From Diabrotica undecimpunctata (lineage: Eukaryota > Arthropoda > Insecta > Coleoptera > Chrysomelidae): 64,000 nt of DNA. Position 1 is the stretch's first letter, and every line of letters starts with the position of its first letter. The translations under genes and the position numbers were made by a program. Below, one piece after another: positions 29,571 to 41,534 of the stretch. The notes below the pieces were generated by a model. It was not told where the DNA came from. It was given only the letters and a program-made list of their open reading frames with translations, and made no database searches. Location of the stretch: NCBI RefSeq assembly GCF_040954645.1, contig NC_092808.1, positions 117,158,049 to 117,222,048 of the forward strand, in the 5' to 3' direction.

Positions 29571-30763
29571 CAAAAAAATATACTTTTTTAGCATTAAAAT
29601 CAATGATATCAAGTTACAAACATTATGATGTGTGTGTACATGTTTATTATTTATGCTAATACATCGTTCAGTTAAATATGACTTTTTTGAATTCCAATAA
29701 CACCGGCTAAGATTCAATATAAACAGTGTATTGATTTTTTGGAATAAGTCGATTTTGAAAATTTTGTGAGCAAATGTGATACTGTTTAGTACAAAATGGT
29801 TGGCCATTTGAACATTTGATATTAGTTTATATTTGGTAAATAATTGTTATAATTAAATTTCCTATTTTAATCCGCCTTTATATAATAATGCACTACAATA
29901 ATACTGAGAATTCAGATGATTTTTGCATAATAAGATAAAGTCATTATAAACAGTTGACAGCAGATGTGAAATATACCTGAGTTGACAACAATAACAAAGA
30001 TTATATTTATTTAGTACGAGCTTCAGCCTGGGAGATTTTACTTTAGACGTAAAATAATTGGAGAAGCAGAAATATAAGCAGTTAAGGATCTCTGATTGCA
30101 TTTCCTATTGTGTTCTACTATTTGCTCTATGTAATTATGTATTACCGGTGGTGAACAAATTTAGAAGGAAAGAACTGTTTCGTTTATTGGAAGTTGGTTA
30201 TAAAGAATGTGTCTCTCTTTTTTTTTTCTGTGGATTTCAATTTATTTCGAATCTCATTTTAACGCGAAATAAATATTTGGAATTGAAGCTTTTGTGTCAG
30301 AATAATAGTCCTTAAACTCAGTATTAAAAATGTTATTCAATACTTATACTGGAGGTTTCTGTATTAAATCGATACAAGACACTCACGGATTTGAAACTAC
30401 AAAAAATGTATAAACAAAACTTTAATTTACATTGAATTAAAGGTTTTTTACACTAAAAGCTAAATATATCATCCCGCACAAACAAGCTGGGTCATTTTGA
30501 CGCATCCGGTAGGCCAAATATGTCAAAATATGATTAATTTTACCTTATTACAACCTGACAAATGATTTTGTTGGAATCGTTTATTAAAAATATTCTTCGG
30601 GTTTAATCAAGGCAAAAAAATAAAACAAAATGAAAATTTGAAGTCAAATAACTGTCAAAGTCAGAGTATATATACACTCACCAGCACGAAAAATGGAACA
30701 TTTGCATTTTTAAAATAAAAATTTTAAATTTTAATTCTCTTTTCATTCCTATTTCAGAAGCCT
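29571..30763. other. No gene recognised
   Basis: AT-rich. Open frames at 29538-29807 and 29862-30101 (minus) and 30058-30315 (plus) have no recognisable domain and biased AT codons; I regard them as chance. Confidence 0.4.
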
Positions 30764-30777
30764 AAATCAGCTCCTAA

Positions 30778-31772
30778 GTAGAAAGTAGAATCCGGATACA
30801 AAATGAATTAACGGAAACAATAGATGTGAAAAAGGGACTACACCAGGGAGACGCTCTATCATGCATCTTGTTCAACATCGTGCTCGAGAAAATACTGAGG
30901 GACACAACAGTCAATACACGAGGAACAATCATTAATAAAAGCGTGCAAATACTAGCATTTGCAGATGATGTTGACATAATCGCAAGATTAAGAAGAGAAA
31001 TGATAGAGGCATACAACCAAATAGAACGAGCTGCACAAAATAGTGGTCTTAAAATCAATCAGACCAAAACAAAATATATGCAGGTAAGAAAAAACGCAGA
31101 AATAAGGCAGCCACAAAATATAACAATAGGAGAATACAACATAGAGGAGGTAAAAAACTTTATATACTTGGGATCCCTAGTCACGTCTGATAATAACGTT
31201 ACGGAGGAAGTGAAGAGGCGAATATTTATTGCAAATAAATGTTACCATGGCTTAATTAGACACCTAAGATCAGATAACGTCGCAAGAAAGACAAAATGCC
31301 AAATATATAAAACCCTAATAAGACCGGTACTCACATATGGCTCAGAAACCTGGACACTTACTAAAAGAGAGGAAACGTTGTTAGCCACCTTCGAAAGAAA
31401 AATCTTGCGACACATATATAAGGGCACAAAAGAAAACAGAATATGGCGAAGACGATACAACTCTGAACTATACAAAATATACCAGGATCCGGATATTATA
31501 ACATTCATCAAAATAGGACGGCTGCATTGGATAGGACATGTAGAAAGAATGGAAGAAGGCGAAATATCAAACAAAATATTCAAATAGATGCCAGTAGGAA
31601 AAAGAACAAGAGGAAGACCGAAACTGAGATACTTAGAACAAATAGAAAATGATATAACAACCTTAAAAATAAAAAACTGGAGAAAAAAAGCACGAAACAG
31701 ATCGTAATGGAGAAGAATCCTAGAACAGGCCAAGACCCAAAAAGGGTTGTCGAGCCAGTGATGTTAATGATG
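30778..31772 (+). mobile_element. RTE-type LINE insertion with 14-bp target duplication
   Basis: AAATCAGCTCCTAA occurs at 30764-30777 and again at 31773-31786, directly bounding the LINE. The copy begins in the RT palm, so it is 5'-truncated, and ends with a TGATGTTAATG tail. Confidence 0.88.
30790..31707 (+). pseudogene. RTE-type reverse transcriptase, palm to C-terminus
   Basis: A 253-codon open frame from 30826: VKKGLHQGDALSCILFNIVL, VQILAFADDVDIIAR (catalytic FADD), LKINQTKTKYM, NFIYLGSLVTSDN, KTLIRPVLTYGSETWTL, RLHWIGHVERMEEGEISNKI, then a stop at 31585 (where Lys-Met-Pro would continue) and PVGKRTRGRPKLRYLEQIEN. The RNA-binding C-terminal basic motif GKRTRGRP is kept. The catalytic site is intact but fingers and endonuclease are missing. 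Confidence 0.9.
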
Positions 31773-31786
31773 AAATCAGCTCCTAA

Positions 31787-32285
31787 AAAGAAAACAAAAA
31801 CTGATGACAAAGAAATTGGTAAAATTAATCCATCTGCCCATTCAAGTATTTAAAAATTAATTTGTGCCAATCCAGAAAAAATTTTGTTATCAGCATTACA
31901 AATAATTGCCTTCCTAGAAAATTCCCTTGTGAGTAGTGATCCTCTCAAAGAAGCTCATAATTTCACTATGAATATCCATTCTCTCCTCGAAGATCTTACA
32001 CAAATATACCAAACTATATCCGATAGATCACTTAAAAATCGCATTACAAGAATAACGAAAAGCTAAAATGTACATTAAATTCTATAGACGCTGACTAACT
32101 TACCAGCCTTACGTCCAATAATTCATGACTCTAACTGCAATGAGATCGATCTTTTCTAAAAATTACGCAATTAGTGCAAGGTATGTTCTTTCTACTAGCT
32201 AAGTCAGTTTTTAAATTCACTATTTTACAATGGAACTGCGACGGATACTATCCGCGCCTTAAACACATTCAGTACTTCATTTTGT
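31787..32285 (+). pseudogene. LINE ORF1 end and ORF2 start (Jockey/I-like)
   Basis: After the inserted RTE copy, KKKTKTDDKEIGKINPSAH then, in another frame, LSALQIIAFLENSLVSSD, HNFTMNIHSLLEDLTQIYQT and ISDRSLKNRITRI. This is the C-terminal region of a LINE ORF1 (Gag-like). About 150 bases later FTILQWNCDGYYPRLKHIQ is the first motif (QWN) of the ORF2 endonuclease. The copy is cut off at about 32285-32385 where the next LINE inserted. Confidence 0.6.
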
Positions 32286-32385
32286 TCACTTATTCAATAT
32301 TTTCATTTTTTTTTATCTGCATCATTGTCATGACTTTAGCCGTCTTGCTGATAACAATAGTTTTTATTTTCAGTAAGTTTATTAT

Positions 32386-33849
32386 AAAGTAATACCCAGA
32401 GAATGGACAAATGCAGTAATTATACCTATATACAAGAAAGGAAACACAAGAGACTGTAGGAACTATAGAGGTATATCACTACTATGTGTAGCAGCAAAAG
32501 TATACGAAACCATAATAGAAAGGAAAATTAGAAAAGAAATAGAACATAAATTAGAGGATGTACAAAGTGGATTCAGGAAAGGACACAACACACAAGACCA
32601 TATATTCACCATGTAACAAGTAATAGAAAAAGCCTTAAAGAAAAATAAAGAAATACATCTAAGCTTTATAGACATGGAAAAAGCATTCGACTTAGTCAAA
32701 AGAAAAGATATATGGGAAAGCCTAAAGAAGAAACAAGTAAGTGAAGAACTGATAGAAGCAACAAAAAGTATATACATGAAAACAACAAATACAGTAAGAA
32801 TGTTAAATATACAGTCAGAACCATTTGAAACAACCCAAGGAGTTAGACAAGGGGGAAGTCTCAGCCCAGTACTATTCATAAATGTAATAGATGAGATAGT
32901 GAAATAATGTAAGAAAACATTCAAGAAATACTGCATCGGTTGGAACAAAATGCAAATGATAAGTGCTGAGATGTGTATATTTGCAGACGACATAGTATTA
33001 ATTGCGGAAACTGCAGAAAAACTGAAATACAACTTAGAGAAATGGAACCTAGAAGCAAGCAAATACAACTTAAACGTAAACAAAGAGAAGACTCAAATAA
33101 TGAAAATATCAAGGAAACAAGGGACGGAAGATCAAATAGAAGTAATGATAGATCAACAAAAAATAATACAGACAAATTCATACAAATACTTAGGAACAGT
33201 AATCAACAACAAAGGAGACATCGAGGATGATCTTAACAACAGAATGGAAAACACAGGAAAACTATTCCAAGCACTAAATAGAGGATTCCTTAATAACAAA
33301 GAAATATCAACAAAGACCAAGATGACAATATACAAAACAATATATAGACCTACAGTGACATATGGAGCAGAAAATTGGATATTAAACAAAAGACATCAGA
33401 GCAGAATTCAGGCAGCAGATATGAAATACCTTAGAAGAACGATAGGAGTAAAAAGAACTGATAGAATCAGAAATGAAGAAATAAGAGAAAGACTCAAAAT
33501 CAAACCGATATTCGAGTCAATCAAAGAGAAAAAATTGGCATGGTTCGGACATCTAACCCGGATGGACAATAATAGACAAGTAAAAAGAGTTTGGGACGCC
33601 AAACCAATAGGGAAGAACAGAAGAGGAAGACCCATTAAAGAATGGAACAGTGACATCTCGCAGATACTGCAGAGTAAGGGTAAGACTTGGCAGGAAGCAA
33701 CACAGATGGGATCCAATAGGAAGGAATGGAGAAAGTTCGTTAAGAGCTAGGACACCTCAGAAGACTGTCAAATATTGCAATTTAATGAATTGTATTTTAA
33801 ACGGCCCAACACCGAAAGGTACAAATGGGTTCTACTGATTAAGTAAGTA
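32386..33849 (+). mobile_element. RTE-type LINE insertion with (TAAG)n tail and target duplication
   Basis: AGTAAGTTTATTAT occurs at 32372-32385 and again at 33850-33863. The right copy follows a TAAG repeat tail, so its first bases are ambiguous. The element starts in the RT fingers and ends after the C-terminal tail. Confidence 0.8.
32395..33750 (+). pseudogene. RTE-type reverse transcriptase, fingers to C-terminus
   Basis: REWTNAVIIPIYKKGNTRDC, NYRGISLLCVAAKVYE, DVQSGFRKGHNTQDHIF (then a stop at 32614), LSFIDMEKAFDLVKRKDI, TTQGVRQGGSLSPVLF, a stop at 32905, then CIFADDIVLIAETAEK (catalytic FADD), SYKYLGTVINNKGDI, TIYRPTVTYGAENWIL, LRRTIGVKRTDRIRNEEI, LAWFGHLTRMDNNRQVKRVW and GKNRRGRPIKEW. 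Only two internal stops disturb a region of about 450 codons, and the last 266 codons (32950-33750) are open, so this copy is fairly young. Confidence 0.92.
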
Positions 33850-33863
33850 AGTAAGTTTATTAT

Positions 33864-34262
33864 TAAACCAAACTGGTTCCCAGTATCACAAATTGTGTTT
33901 AGTAGCGTCTGAAGATCTTTCTTACTTCCAGCGATAATGACTGTATCGTCAGCATAACGAATGTAATTTATATTTTCACCATTTATCTTGATCTTGATAT
34001 ATTAAATAGTAATGGTGAAAGTACACAGCCTTGTTCCACACCTCTAGTTATCTATTGCGCATCCGTTCTATTTTTATCTAATTTTACCACAGCCTGTTTA
34101 TTTTAATTTTGTAAAAAGCTTTTTTATAGTCTATTAATGTCATAAAATGATCATTTTTTTGGTCTCGACATATTTGAGCAAACTATACCGAGCTACTAAT
34201 GTTCCGAAACCATTACGAAAGCCAAAATGTCTATTACTCCTCGCACTGCCTCGCACTTTCTA
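33864..34262 (-). pseudogene. RTE-type LINE fragment, RT palm, minus strand
   Basis: On the minus strand: RHFGFRNGFGT, TLIDYKKAF, RGVEQGCVLSPLLFNI, INYIRYADDTVIIAGSKKDL (catalytic YADD) and LLNTICDTGNQFGL. Several stops and a deletion between YKKAF and RGVEQGC. It is cut by the target duplication of the previous LINE at its end. Confidence 0.85.
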
Positions 34263-35200
34263 AATATTCTTGCATATATAATCATTAAAAATGTTTTCAA
34301 TACTTGTGATATTAACATGGTTAATCTATAGTCATTACAGTGTTTGGGATTCTTGGTTTTTGGTGACCACTCAAACTGATTATCGGCGTTTCAACTCTAT
34401 TCACAGTGCGACCCATACCTTACCTAGTCTATTCTTATTATGTCTAGGAAAATACCGAAGGAATAAAAAAAAAACAAGTTTTGGGTCAGAATCCATACCA
34501 GTTTTTGAATTGGTGACAAAGCCGGCCTTGCAACATCTCATATAATAATTAATCATGACTTCAAATAATACCCCGAAAACTACTCATGCTTCATCATACA
34601 TCTCATATTCGAGTGTAAAAAAATTATATAAAAACCGTATTATAACATCGTAATAAACTGCATACCTTTCAGTGTTTCGTTTATTTTTGACAACGGTACA
34701 TTGTATTGTCCTCCACTATTATAAAATAGATTTGTAATGTATTATCATTGTTAGATGCATGAAAAATTATGGTGGAGGCACAAAAGTAAATAACACATCC
34801 ACCAAAAAAAGTATCTAAATGTTGATTAAATAAAAACAACAAATCGAGGTTTTACCTCGACAAATCTAAAATAAAATTGAACGTGATAAATGAACGTGAA
34901 TACTGCTACTCGCTATTTACTTGTATATTATATTAAAGTAATATTCAATTATTATTATTTTTTCCTGTGTTGGAAACCATTTTTATCTAACGTTGTTCTA
35001 ACAAAACTGTTAAAAATTGTTAAAGTTTATAACCGATCTTCCCAATTTCATATACTTAATAATTCATCATTTAGCTAAAATTTGTGGTAACTACATTATC
35101 AATAAGCTATATGCTAAAAGGATTTCACAACCAGCCCTACTGACAATTTTTTTGATGGCTTTTAATTTATTCCAGTCGTCAGAGATGAAAATACCTCTAG
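34263..35200. other. No gene recognised
   Basis: AT-rich, possibly including more of the minus-strand LINE up to about 34300. The open frame at 34291-34545 has no family resemblance. Confidence 0.35.
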
Positions 35201-35204
35201 ACAT

Positions 35205-36270
35205 TATACGAATAAGCTGAATTTTGCTGAGAATGTCAATTTTGTCACCCCAAATTTTACCACTTTTTCTCCCGGCTGTCTCCTAAAACGCCCCCTTGTA
35301 GTGGGAGAAAACAGAAAAAATCTAATAATCAAAAATACGTACGCCCTACAAAAAAAAAATTTTTCAAATAAAAAATGTAGCTGAGATAATTTTAAATAAA
35401 AATTTTTATTAGCACTTTTTGTGTGGCACGAATCGGTCTCAAGTGACCACTGGTTTTGAATGTCAGTTACGCGCACGAAATCAATTCTATTAAAATGTAT
35501 ATCAACTCGACGGTAAAAATTCGATATCTGTTGATCAAAGTGTCCCATCGACAAAAATCAAAATGCGTTTTAATGGTAAAGAGTGCAGCTTTTGTAAGCA
35601 ATTTTTGTGTTTTGCCGGAAATAAATCAGTTTTTATAAAGGTGTTTAATTAATAAACATTGTGAGATTTTTGCCATTTTTTACGATTCTCATGGGATTAA
35701 AAAAATTTAAAACGTTTAAAACTGCTTCTTTTTAATTGCTCAAGTATGTTGTTTAAAACTACACTCAAAATTTAAATCTCATGTTATAGGTTTTGAATAT
35801 TAGGCTTTAGCAATAAAAATTCCTGTACGACCGGTCAATGAAAGTGAATAATTTTATTGATCTTATGGGAATCGTAAAAAAAAGGAAAAAATCGCGAAAC
35901 GTTTATATATTTAACACCTTTTTAATTTTGTCAAAGGACACTCTGATCAAAAGATATCTAATTGACACAAATTTTATTTAAAATTGATTTCGCGCTCGTA
36001 ACTGACATTCAAAATTACCGGTCGCTTCAAACGTTGTTTCTGAAAGAACGGTTCGTGCTGCACAAAAGTGCTAATAAACATTTTTGTTCCAAATTATCTC
36101 ATCCACATTTTTTAATCGAAACATTTTTTACTACGGCGGCGGCGTACAGATTTTTAATAAATTGATTTTTTTTCGGGGTAAAAGTGGTCAACTTTTTTGC
36201 ATATCGTTTGGGGTCTCATAATTGACATTTTCTTAAAAATTCAGCTTGTTCATATGATTTTTAGACGTCA
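35205..36270. mobile_element. Foldback element with long diverged inverted arms
   Basis: The left arm (about 35210-35700) and the reverse complement of the right arm (about 35840-36265) align along nearly their full length at very roughly three-quarters identity by eye. Matching landmarks: AGCTGAATTTT at 35216 against the inverted form at 36235; TTTATTAGCACTTTT at 35406 against 36068; TTTTGAATGTCAGTTACG at 35454 against about 36010; TACGATTC near 35684 against GAATCGTA near 35870. No coding sequence. It resembles foldback or long-TIR non-autonomous elements; the parent is unknown. Confidence 0.7.
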
Positions 36271-36690
36271 AACCTTTGACGACTGTACTAATTTCATATT
36301 TTGGAATTCTATTAATAATTTTGATTAAAACGTTTTTTTATTGTACGGGCGGACTGTAAAATGCTTTTTAGTCCACACAGCCCTAAACTAGACTATTATA
36401 TAATTGGTTATAGAATTAGCAATAAAAGTGCAATAATAAATTGGAATAATATAAATAATTTAATTATTCAAATATAATTGTAAGGACTCGTATATAAAGA
36501 TTTGTCATTAAAAATAGAACCATTTAAAAATGTTAAAAATTATTATACTATAAATACTTAACAAAATCAATATTCCTACATATTGTATAGGAATATTACT
36601 ATTCCTAAATATCATTGGAAATTAAAAGCAAGCGCCTGTCATTTCTTAATTTACAATATTTTAAAAGTCATATTTTATAAGTTGATTATG
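36271..36690. other. No gene recognised
   Basis: AT-rich; nothing seen. Confidence 0.4.
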
Positions 36691-36789
36691 CGTAAAACTA
36701 CAGAAAAGTCAATATTTTCAAAACCTTTTTTATTAGATATAAGAATTTGAAATACATAAACCTACAAGTCCATAATCCATTTATCAAGC

Positions 36790-38140
36790 AAATCCCGACA
36801 TATCCGATAATTATAGGCTCCCAAAAATGTACCTTAGATGCAAATACCGACAGGTCCATTCTCGTTTTAAATGCAAAAGCCGACACTTCCAATCCGCCAA
36901 TAGATGCGTAGTATTTTACTCGCCACCTGATTTCGGTTGACAACGTGTTAGCCAAGCAGATCAGTTTAGTTTATGCTTTTAAGTAAGTTGTTTGCAGTGT
37001 GTGTAATAAATTGCTAAAATAATGGATTCATTGGCAACTTCAAATACTGTTGGACAGTTTATTAATGTAAAACAGTGTGATGTGACAAAGGCTCGAAAAA
37101 GAGCGAAGGTCGAAACAAGAAGAGAAAAGGCAAAACGTGCAAGGTATAACCTATAATATTAGAATAAATTAGTACATTATTTGTGATCAAATAATTATTT
37201 TTAGGTATGCTGCCAAAACATTACCTGTGTACCACACTTGCGGCCATAAAAGCCATATCAACCATTTCAATGTACATCTCATCTGTCCATGAACGATGTA
37301 AGAGACTTTCATTCAACTTTTTATCAAAATAAGGATAAAAGGGGACAAGACATGTTCATTTTCCGCCACATTAACTCACATATCCCGGTAAGACAAAGGA
37401 AACGAACAGCCAACAAAAATAAACCAAACCAAAACATCTTGTATTTTATCCTACAAATTGAAGAGAAGTGACAGCCTAATTGTTCCTGTATGTCGAACAG
37501 AGTAAGTCAAAGAGAGTAATCATTACAAGAGGACAAACAGTACCACTTATAAGGGGTGAGGCATTTTACAAAACTGACTTATGCGCACCCAAAAGCTTAT
37601 GCAAAAGAGGGAAAAAAGTCCCACAAATTAGTTCAAGAACACTGAAGGCTAAGATAGCGATTAAAGAAGATAAGAAAAAAAGTATTACTAAGCTATTGGA
37701 GAAACACTACTGAAAGGGATGGCAAGATAGAGATAAACTAGTATTTTTCAAAGAAGTATTTCACGAAGCTATAGAGGAGAGACAAGGCAGTGAGGCAAAC
37801 GAAGAGGAAGATCATTGCGAAGCAGAAACAGTTAGCTTTGCAATATAAAATAGTGGATAAGTGTTATCTTGCGTTGTTGAGTAATTAAACTTATGTTTCT
37901 AATAGATTTCGATTTTCTTTTCTTTCAAAATATTAAATTCATCTGCAAACCCCGACATGTCCAAAATATATCATACAATTACCTGTTTCTGGGGGCCCCT
38001 AGATTTTTTCAAAGTGTTTTTTTATGTATTATTAACAAAAACCTCAATTTTCTCAAAAAATCGCTGTTTAATTTAATAGGATATAGATTTTACAAGTTTT
38101 TCTTCATTATCTCAAATCTCATTTACCTGGACTTGTCGGG
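36790..38140 (+). mobile_element. Deleted copy of an uncharacterised insect transposon-like family
   Basis: An 11-bp motif CCGACANNTCC occurs at 36795-36805, 36847-36857, 36880-36890 and 37952-37962, and inverted at 38129-38139, around the broken gene at 37022-37848. Such repeats at both sides look like transposase-binding subterminal repeats. The encoded protein belongs to the same broad family as those at 54.9 kb and 57.1-59.9 kb. Confidence 0.5.
37022..37848 (+). pseudogene. Broken gene of the DUF7869-type family
   Basis: Exon 1 (37022-37143) reads MDSLATSNTVGQFINVKQCD and a basic stretch KARKRAKVETRREKAKRARY. A GT...AG intron (37144-37204) keeps the frame into YAAKTLPVYHTCGHKSHINH. A frameshift near 37289 leads to MNDVRDFHSTFYQNKDKRGQ and FIFRHINSHIPVRQRKR, then stops. 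From 37480 another frame gives KRVIITRGQTVPLIRGEAFY, like the C-terminal end of these proteins. So N and C termini remain and the central, presumably catalytic, part is deleted. From memory I connect the family with Pfam DUF7869 proteins of insects; its biochemical role is not established. Confidence 0.5.
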
Positions 38141-38849
38141 TTTTGAATCTAGGCGACTGATATATCCTATTCGCAAGTTAAAATAATATATTGTTTTTTA
38201 CATATTTAACTCCTTAATTTTTATATTAGGTATAGCTGACAGTAAATTCAAGTTACTAACAGTAGCGGATCCAAGGGGGGTCATGGGGGTCATGACCCCC
38301 CAAACAAAATTAAATATCAATCAAATAATCCTAAAAAAAAAATTAAAACCCATTAACCCTATAAGCTGGAAGTCAAGAGTTGAAATGATTCAAACTCATT
38401 TATTCTAGGGTGTAGAATTATGCGGAAGCCTTTTTACATTGTTCTTTAAAAAATCAACAATTCTGAATACAGTAATACCTCGACTAACGCTACCCCGACT
38501 TCCGCGAATTTAGAGTTACGCGATGTTCAAATTTTATCAATTCGTCATTTGAATGCCAGAAAATTATCGATGAGATAGAATTACCGCCCACAAATTAATG
38601 CTCATTCAATGGACATGACATGACTTTTCGCACGAAATCAGCACATTTTTATTTTGTATTAGGTATTTCTTAACTTCAGTTTTGTCTACGAATTGGTTGT
38701 TTGTAATTTGAATATGTACATAGTATAATTGTTGAGAGTATGTGCTACATTTTATAATTTATCTATAATAAATAAAATCAAAGTAAATATTGTTGTTGCA
38801 TTAGCTCTGTCTGATACGTTAGTAAATACAAATTAAGGAACTGGGGGCT

Positions 38850-39777
38850 GCTGTACAAGGTATGTGTTAAACTCGTTGGGTTGAAAGGCATGAAGGTCAT
38901 CTTCAGTTCCAGGGCGAATCAATCATCAAAATATATAACGCTCTGACACAATTTCTACGTGGAAGGACAGTAAAATATCAGCTAATGCATTTTCATTAAT
39001 GCAAACTATTAGAAGCCCAAAATTTCTCATTTCAGTAGTTTGTCTTAGTGATGTTTTAGGTACAACTGTATCACTGAATCGTCTTCTTCAGTCACTACAA
39101 TAAAAGATCAAATGCTGAATCTGTTTTACGCAAACTTTACTATGAAGTAAAGGAAATAGCTGAACAACTAGGCATTGAATTGAAGATGCCTCGTATAGTT
39201 TCTCGTAACACCTGTCGTCAAAACCAACCTGCTATCTCTTGCGAAGAATATTTCCGAAGATCTATTTATTTACCCCTTTTAGTCAATATCTTAACTGACT
39301 TAAAAGAACGACTTTGACCGAAAGTTATAAATCCATTTAATCTTCGAGTTGTTTTACCTAAAACTAATAACACACCAAAAGATAACGTTGCATTAAAAAA
39401 AATTGATGACACCTTCCAGGATATTATTGGACCATCTACTGCATATTCCACAGTAGAACAAGAGTTTTCACTGTAGATTCAAAAGTGGAAAAGAGTCGTG
39501 CAAAATAATGGAAAACTTCCTGATTCTACTTTAGAAGTATTAGAAAACTGCGATATTCATATGTATCTAAATATCAGAATATTTCTGCAAATATTAATTC
39601 AGCAGAGCGTAGTTTTTCTACGCTTAAGCGTCTAAAGAATTGGCTTAGAAATAGAACTTCGGAGAAAAGGTTAACTGGTTTAGCACTCATCAATGTGCAC
39701 CCTGAAATTTCTCTAGATGTTGATGCAATCATAGAGCACTTTGCTAAATCGGATAGGCGTAAAGAATACATTTTATA
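38850..39777 (+). pseudogene. hAT transposase remnant, C-terminal half
   Basis: Pieces in several frames: WIERHEGHLQFQ (38877), KLYYEVKEIAEQLGIELKMP and RIVSRNTCRQNQPAISCEEY then RRSIYLPLLVNILTDLKERL (39120-39317), then INPFNLRVVLPK, and finally INSAERSFSTLKRLKNWLRN with EKRLTGLALINVHPEISLDV to the stop at 39777. The last part is the hAT dimerisation region (the E-R-x-F-S motif carries the catalytic Glu context). Many stops and frameshifts. The longest open frames here lie on the other strand and are shadows. Confidence 0.85.
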
Positions 39778-39999
39778 AAATTATATAATATTTACTAATC
39801 TTAATCTTATAGTATTTTTAATCACTGAATTTGTTGCCGGCTGTTGCTGACAATTCGTGAGAAAAATTTCAATACCGAGTAAAAAAATATTTCACTCACT
39901 TGTAGCCTAATATGCCTAATTATAGAAATGATTATTCTTAAATTATATTATTATTTTGTTAAATAAATTTATTTAAATAAAATGCTGTTTTAACTTTTT

Positions 40000-40205
40000 C
40001 TTAAGGCTCCTTCTTAATTACGGAAAGCTGGCTATAACTATAGCAAATTTTCTTTCTATCTTAAGCTTTCTCTTAGTATCGAATATGTGTTCATGCCTGT
40101 CCAGTCCCTTACATTCTTCCTGAACCTCTTTTTCCTTCTACTTTCCCTTCCATTATGAGTCGTAGAAAGTTATATTTTCCTTCTCTATAAATATGTCCTA
40201 TATAA
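40000..40205 (-). mobile_element. 3' end of an RTE-type LINE inside the hAT
   Basis: On the minus strand: FLRLIMEGKVEGKRGSGRM followed by remains of the IANLR-type tail. This is the end of the RTE C-terminal tail (compare LLQVILEGKVQGKRSVGRR at 15124-15180). Very short copy, with stops. Confidence 0.6.
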
Positions 40206-40639
40206 CTTGTTTAAGGAATGTTTAATACATTCATTAATGTTTACATTTACATTGAGTTATTGCATTTAAATGACTTATCTTTGATTTATACTTATTTATC
40301 CTTGACTTGTTCTTGATTTTATAGCTATAGGATAGGTGGGTTTAAATTAATTGTCTTTAAAATACCTAGTTTAAATTGACAGTTGATTTTTCAGTATTTA
40401 TATTTTAATAACTTTTATTTGGTTTAATAGTCTTGTACACTGGATGTTACTGTCATAGAGTATGTGAGTTTAAATTATTTTTTTTTTGGTTTAAGTTTAA
40501 GACCTCTTAATGTTGTACCCTTCTTTGCACATGTAGGTTATTTGGGTTTTAATAACTTCTCATTGGTTTAATATATCGCTTAAAATAATTATTAAGGAAA
40601 TGGTTCACTTATATGAGGCACAAAATTATATCAACAAAT

Positions 40640-40797
40640 AATCCTATATCAAAATCACCCTCACGACCCATGACCTACCCCCTACCCCCCCCCTCGACCC
40701 GTCCGCAACAAAAATTTCTGGGGATCAGCCACTGAAAGGTGCAAAAATCTAAATCCTATATCAAATTCACCCTCAAGACCCATGATCCTCCCCCTAC
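40640..40797. repeat. Two direct copies of a hAT right-end segment
   Basis: About 46 bases starting AATCCTATATCAAA at 40640 recur at 40752 with a few changes, both followed by C-rich tracts. The second lies outside the hAT terminal CAGCCACTG. Confidence 0.8.
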
Positions 40798-41530
40798 AAA
40801 AATGATAATTTTACTATGCGTGAGTTGCAAAAGGTGGTCTTAACTTCTTATTAAACAAATTATAAAAAAATTCAAAAAATTAGATATTTTTCCTATTTTC
40901 GTATATATCTTAAGAACGATTAGATTTAGAATAATTTTGTATTGGACATTACAGTTAAAAAAAAAGGTTTTTTGTGAGTTTATTTTAAAGACTAAAATCA
41001 AACTTACGCCCTTTATATTTCAAAAAAGAAAACTCTTTAATATGTTTAATCATCACATAAAATTTTATTAAAATAAATTTTAAAAATTTTGCGAAATAAA
41101 TTTGCAATCTAATTTTTTTTTAATGAATAATTTTTAAAATTATTCAGGTCAACAACTAAAACTTTTAGATACTTAAAAATTTGTTTACATATTTATAGAA
41201 GAATATTCAAAAATTCAAACCCATTTTGAAAAATAATTAAAATTCGTTGATTAGAAGAGCCTCGGGAATTTTTTTAAAAATTGTATAAATTTTAAGCTTA
41301 TAAAGAATTCGAACAGCTTTATCAATTGTTGATCGGTTTTAATATTCGAAACGGATATTAGAAGTACATAGAAAGTCGATTCGAAAAAAAAAGAAAAAAT
41401 AAGATAATCGGTTCATTGGTTCCGGAGTTATGATCGGTAAAAGTTGACTGCGATTTACAATAAAAGTGTAAGGTTTCTTAAGATAATATGCTGATATATC
41501 AAAAACTCTAAAGATAATAAGACAGGCGGA
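40798..41530. other. No gene recognised
   Basis: Very AT-rich with A-runs; no coding signal. Confidence 0.4.
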
Positions 41531-41534
41531 TTAG

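Larger units (their letters stand above)
38260..40734 (+). mobile_element. Second hAT-like transposon, decayed
   Basis: The left end CAGTAGCGGATCC (38260) and the inverted right end CAGTGGCTGATCC (to 40734) match as short terminal repeats, followed inward by G-rich and C-rich tracts as in many hAT ends. No matching 8-bp flank was found (GTTACTAA left, AAAGGTGC right), so one side may be rearranged. Confidence 0.65.

Noticed and set aside
30740..30763. Apparent splice acceptor (TTTCATTCCTATTTCAG) before KPKSAPKKKTK, suggesting a host exon
   Set aside because: The following reading frame leads into LINE ORF1 and ORF2 motifs, so this is LINE sequence, and the T/C-rich run is probably chance.
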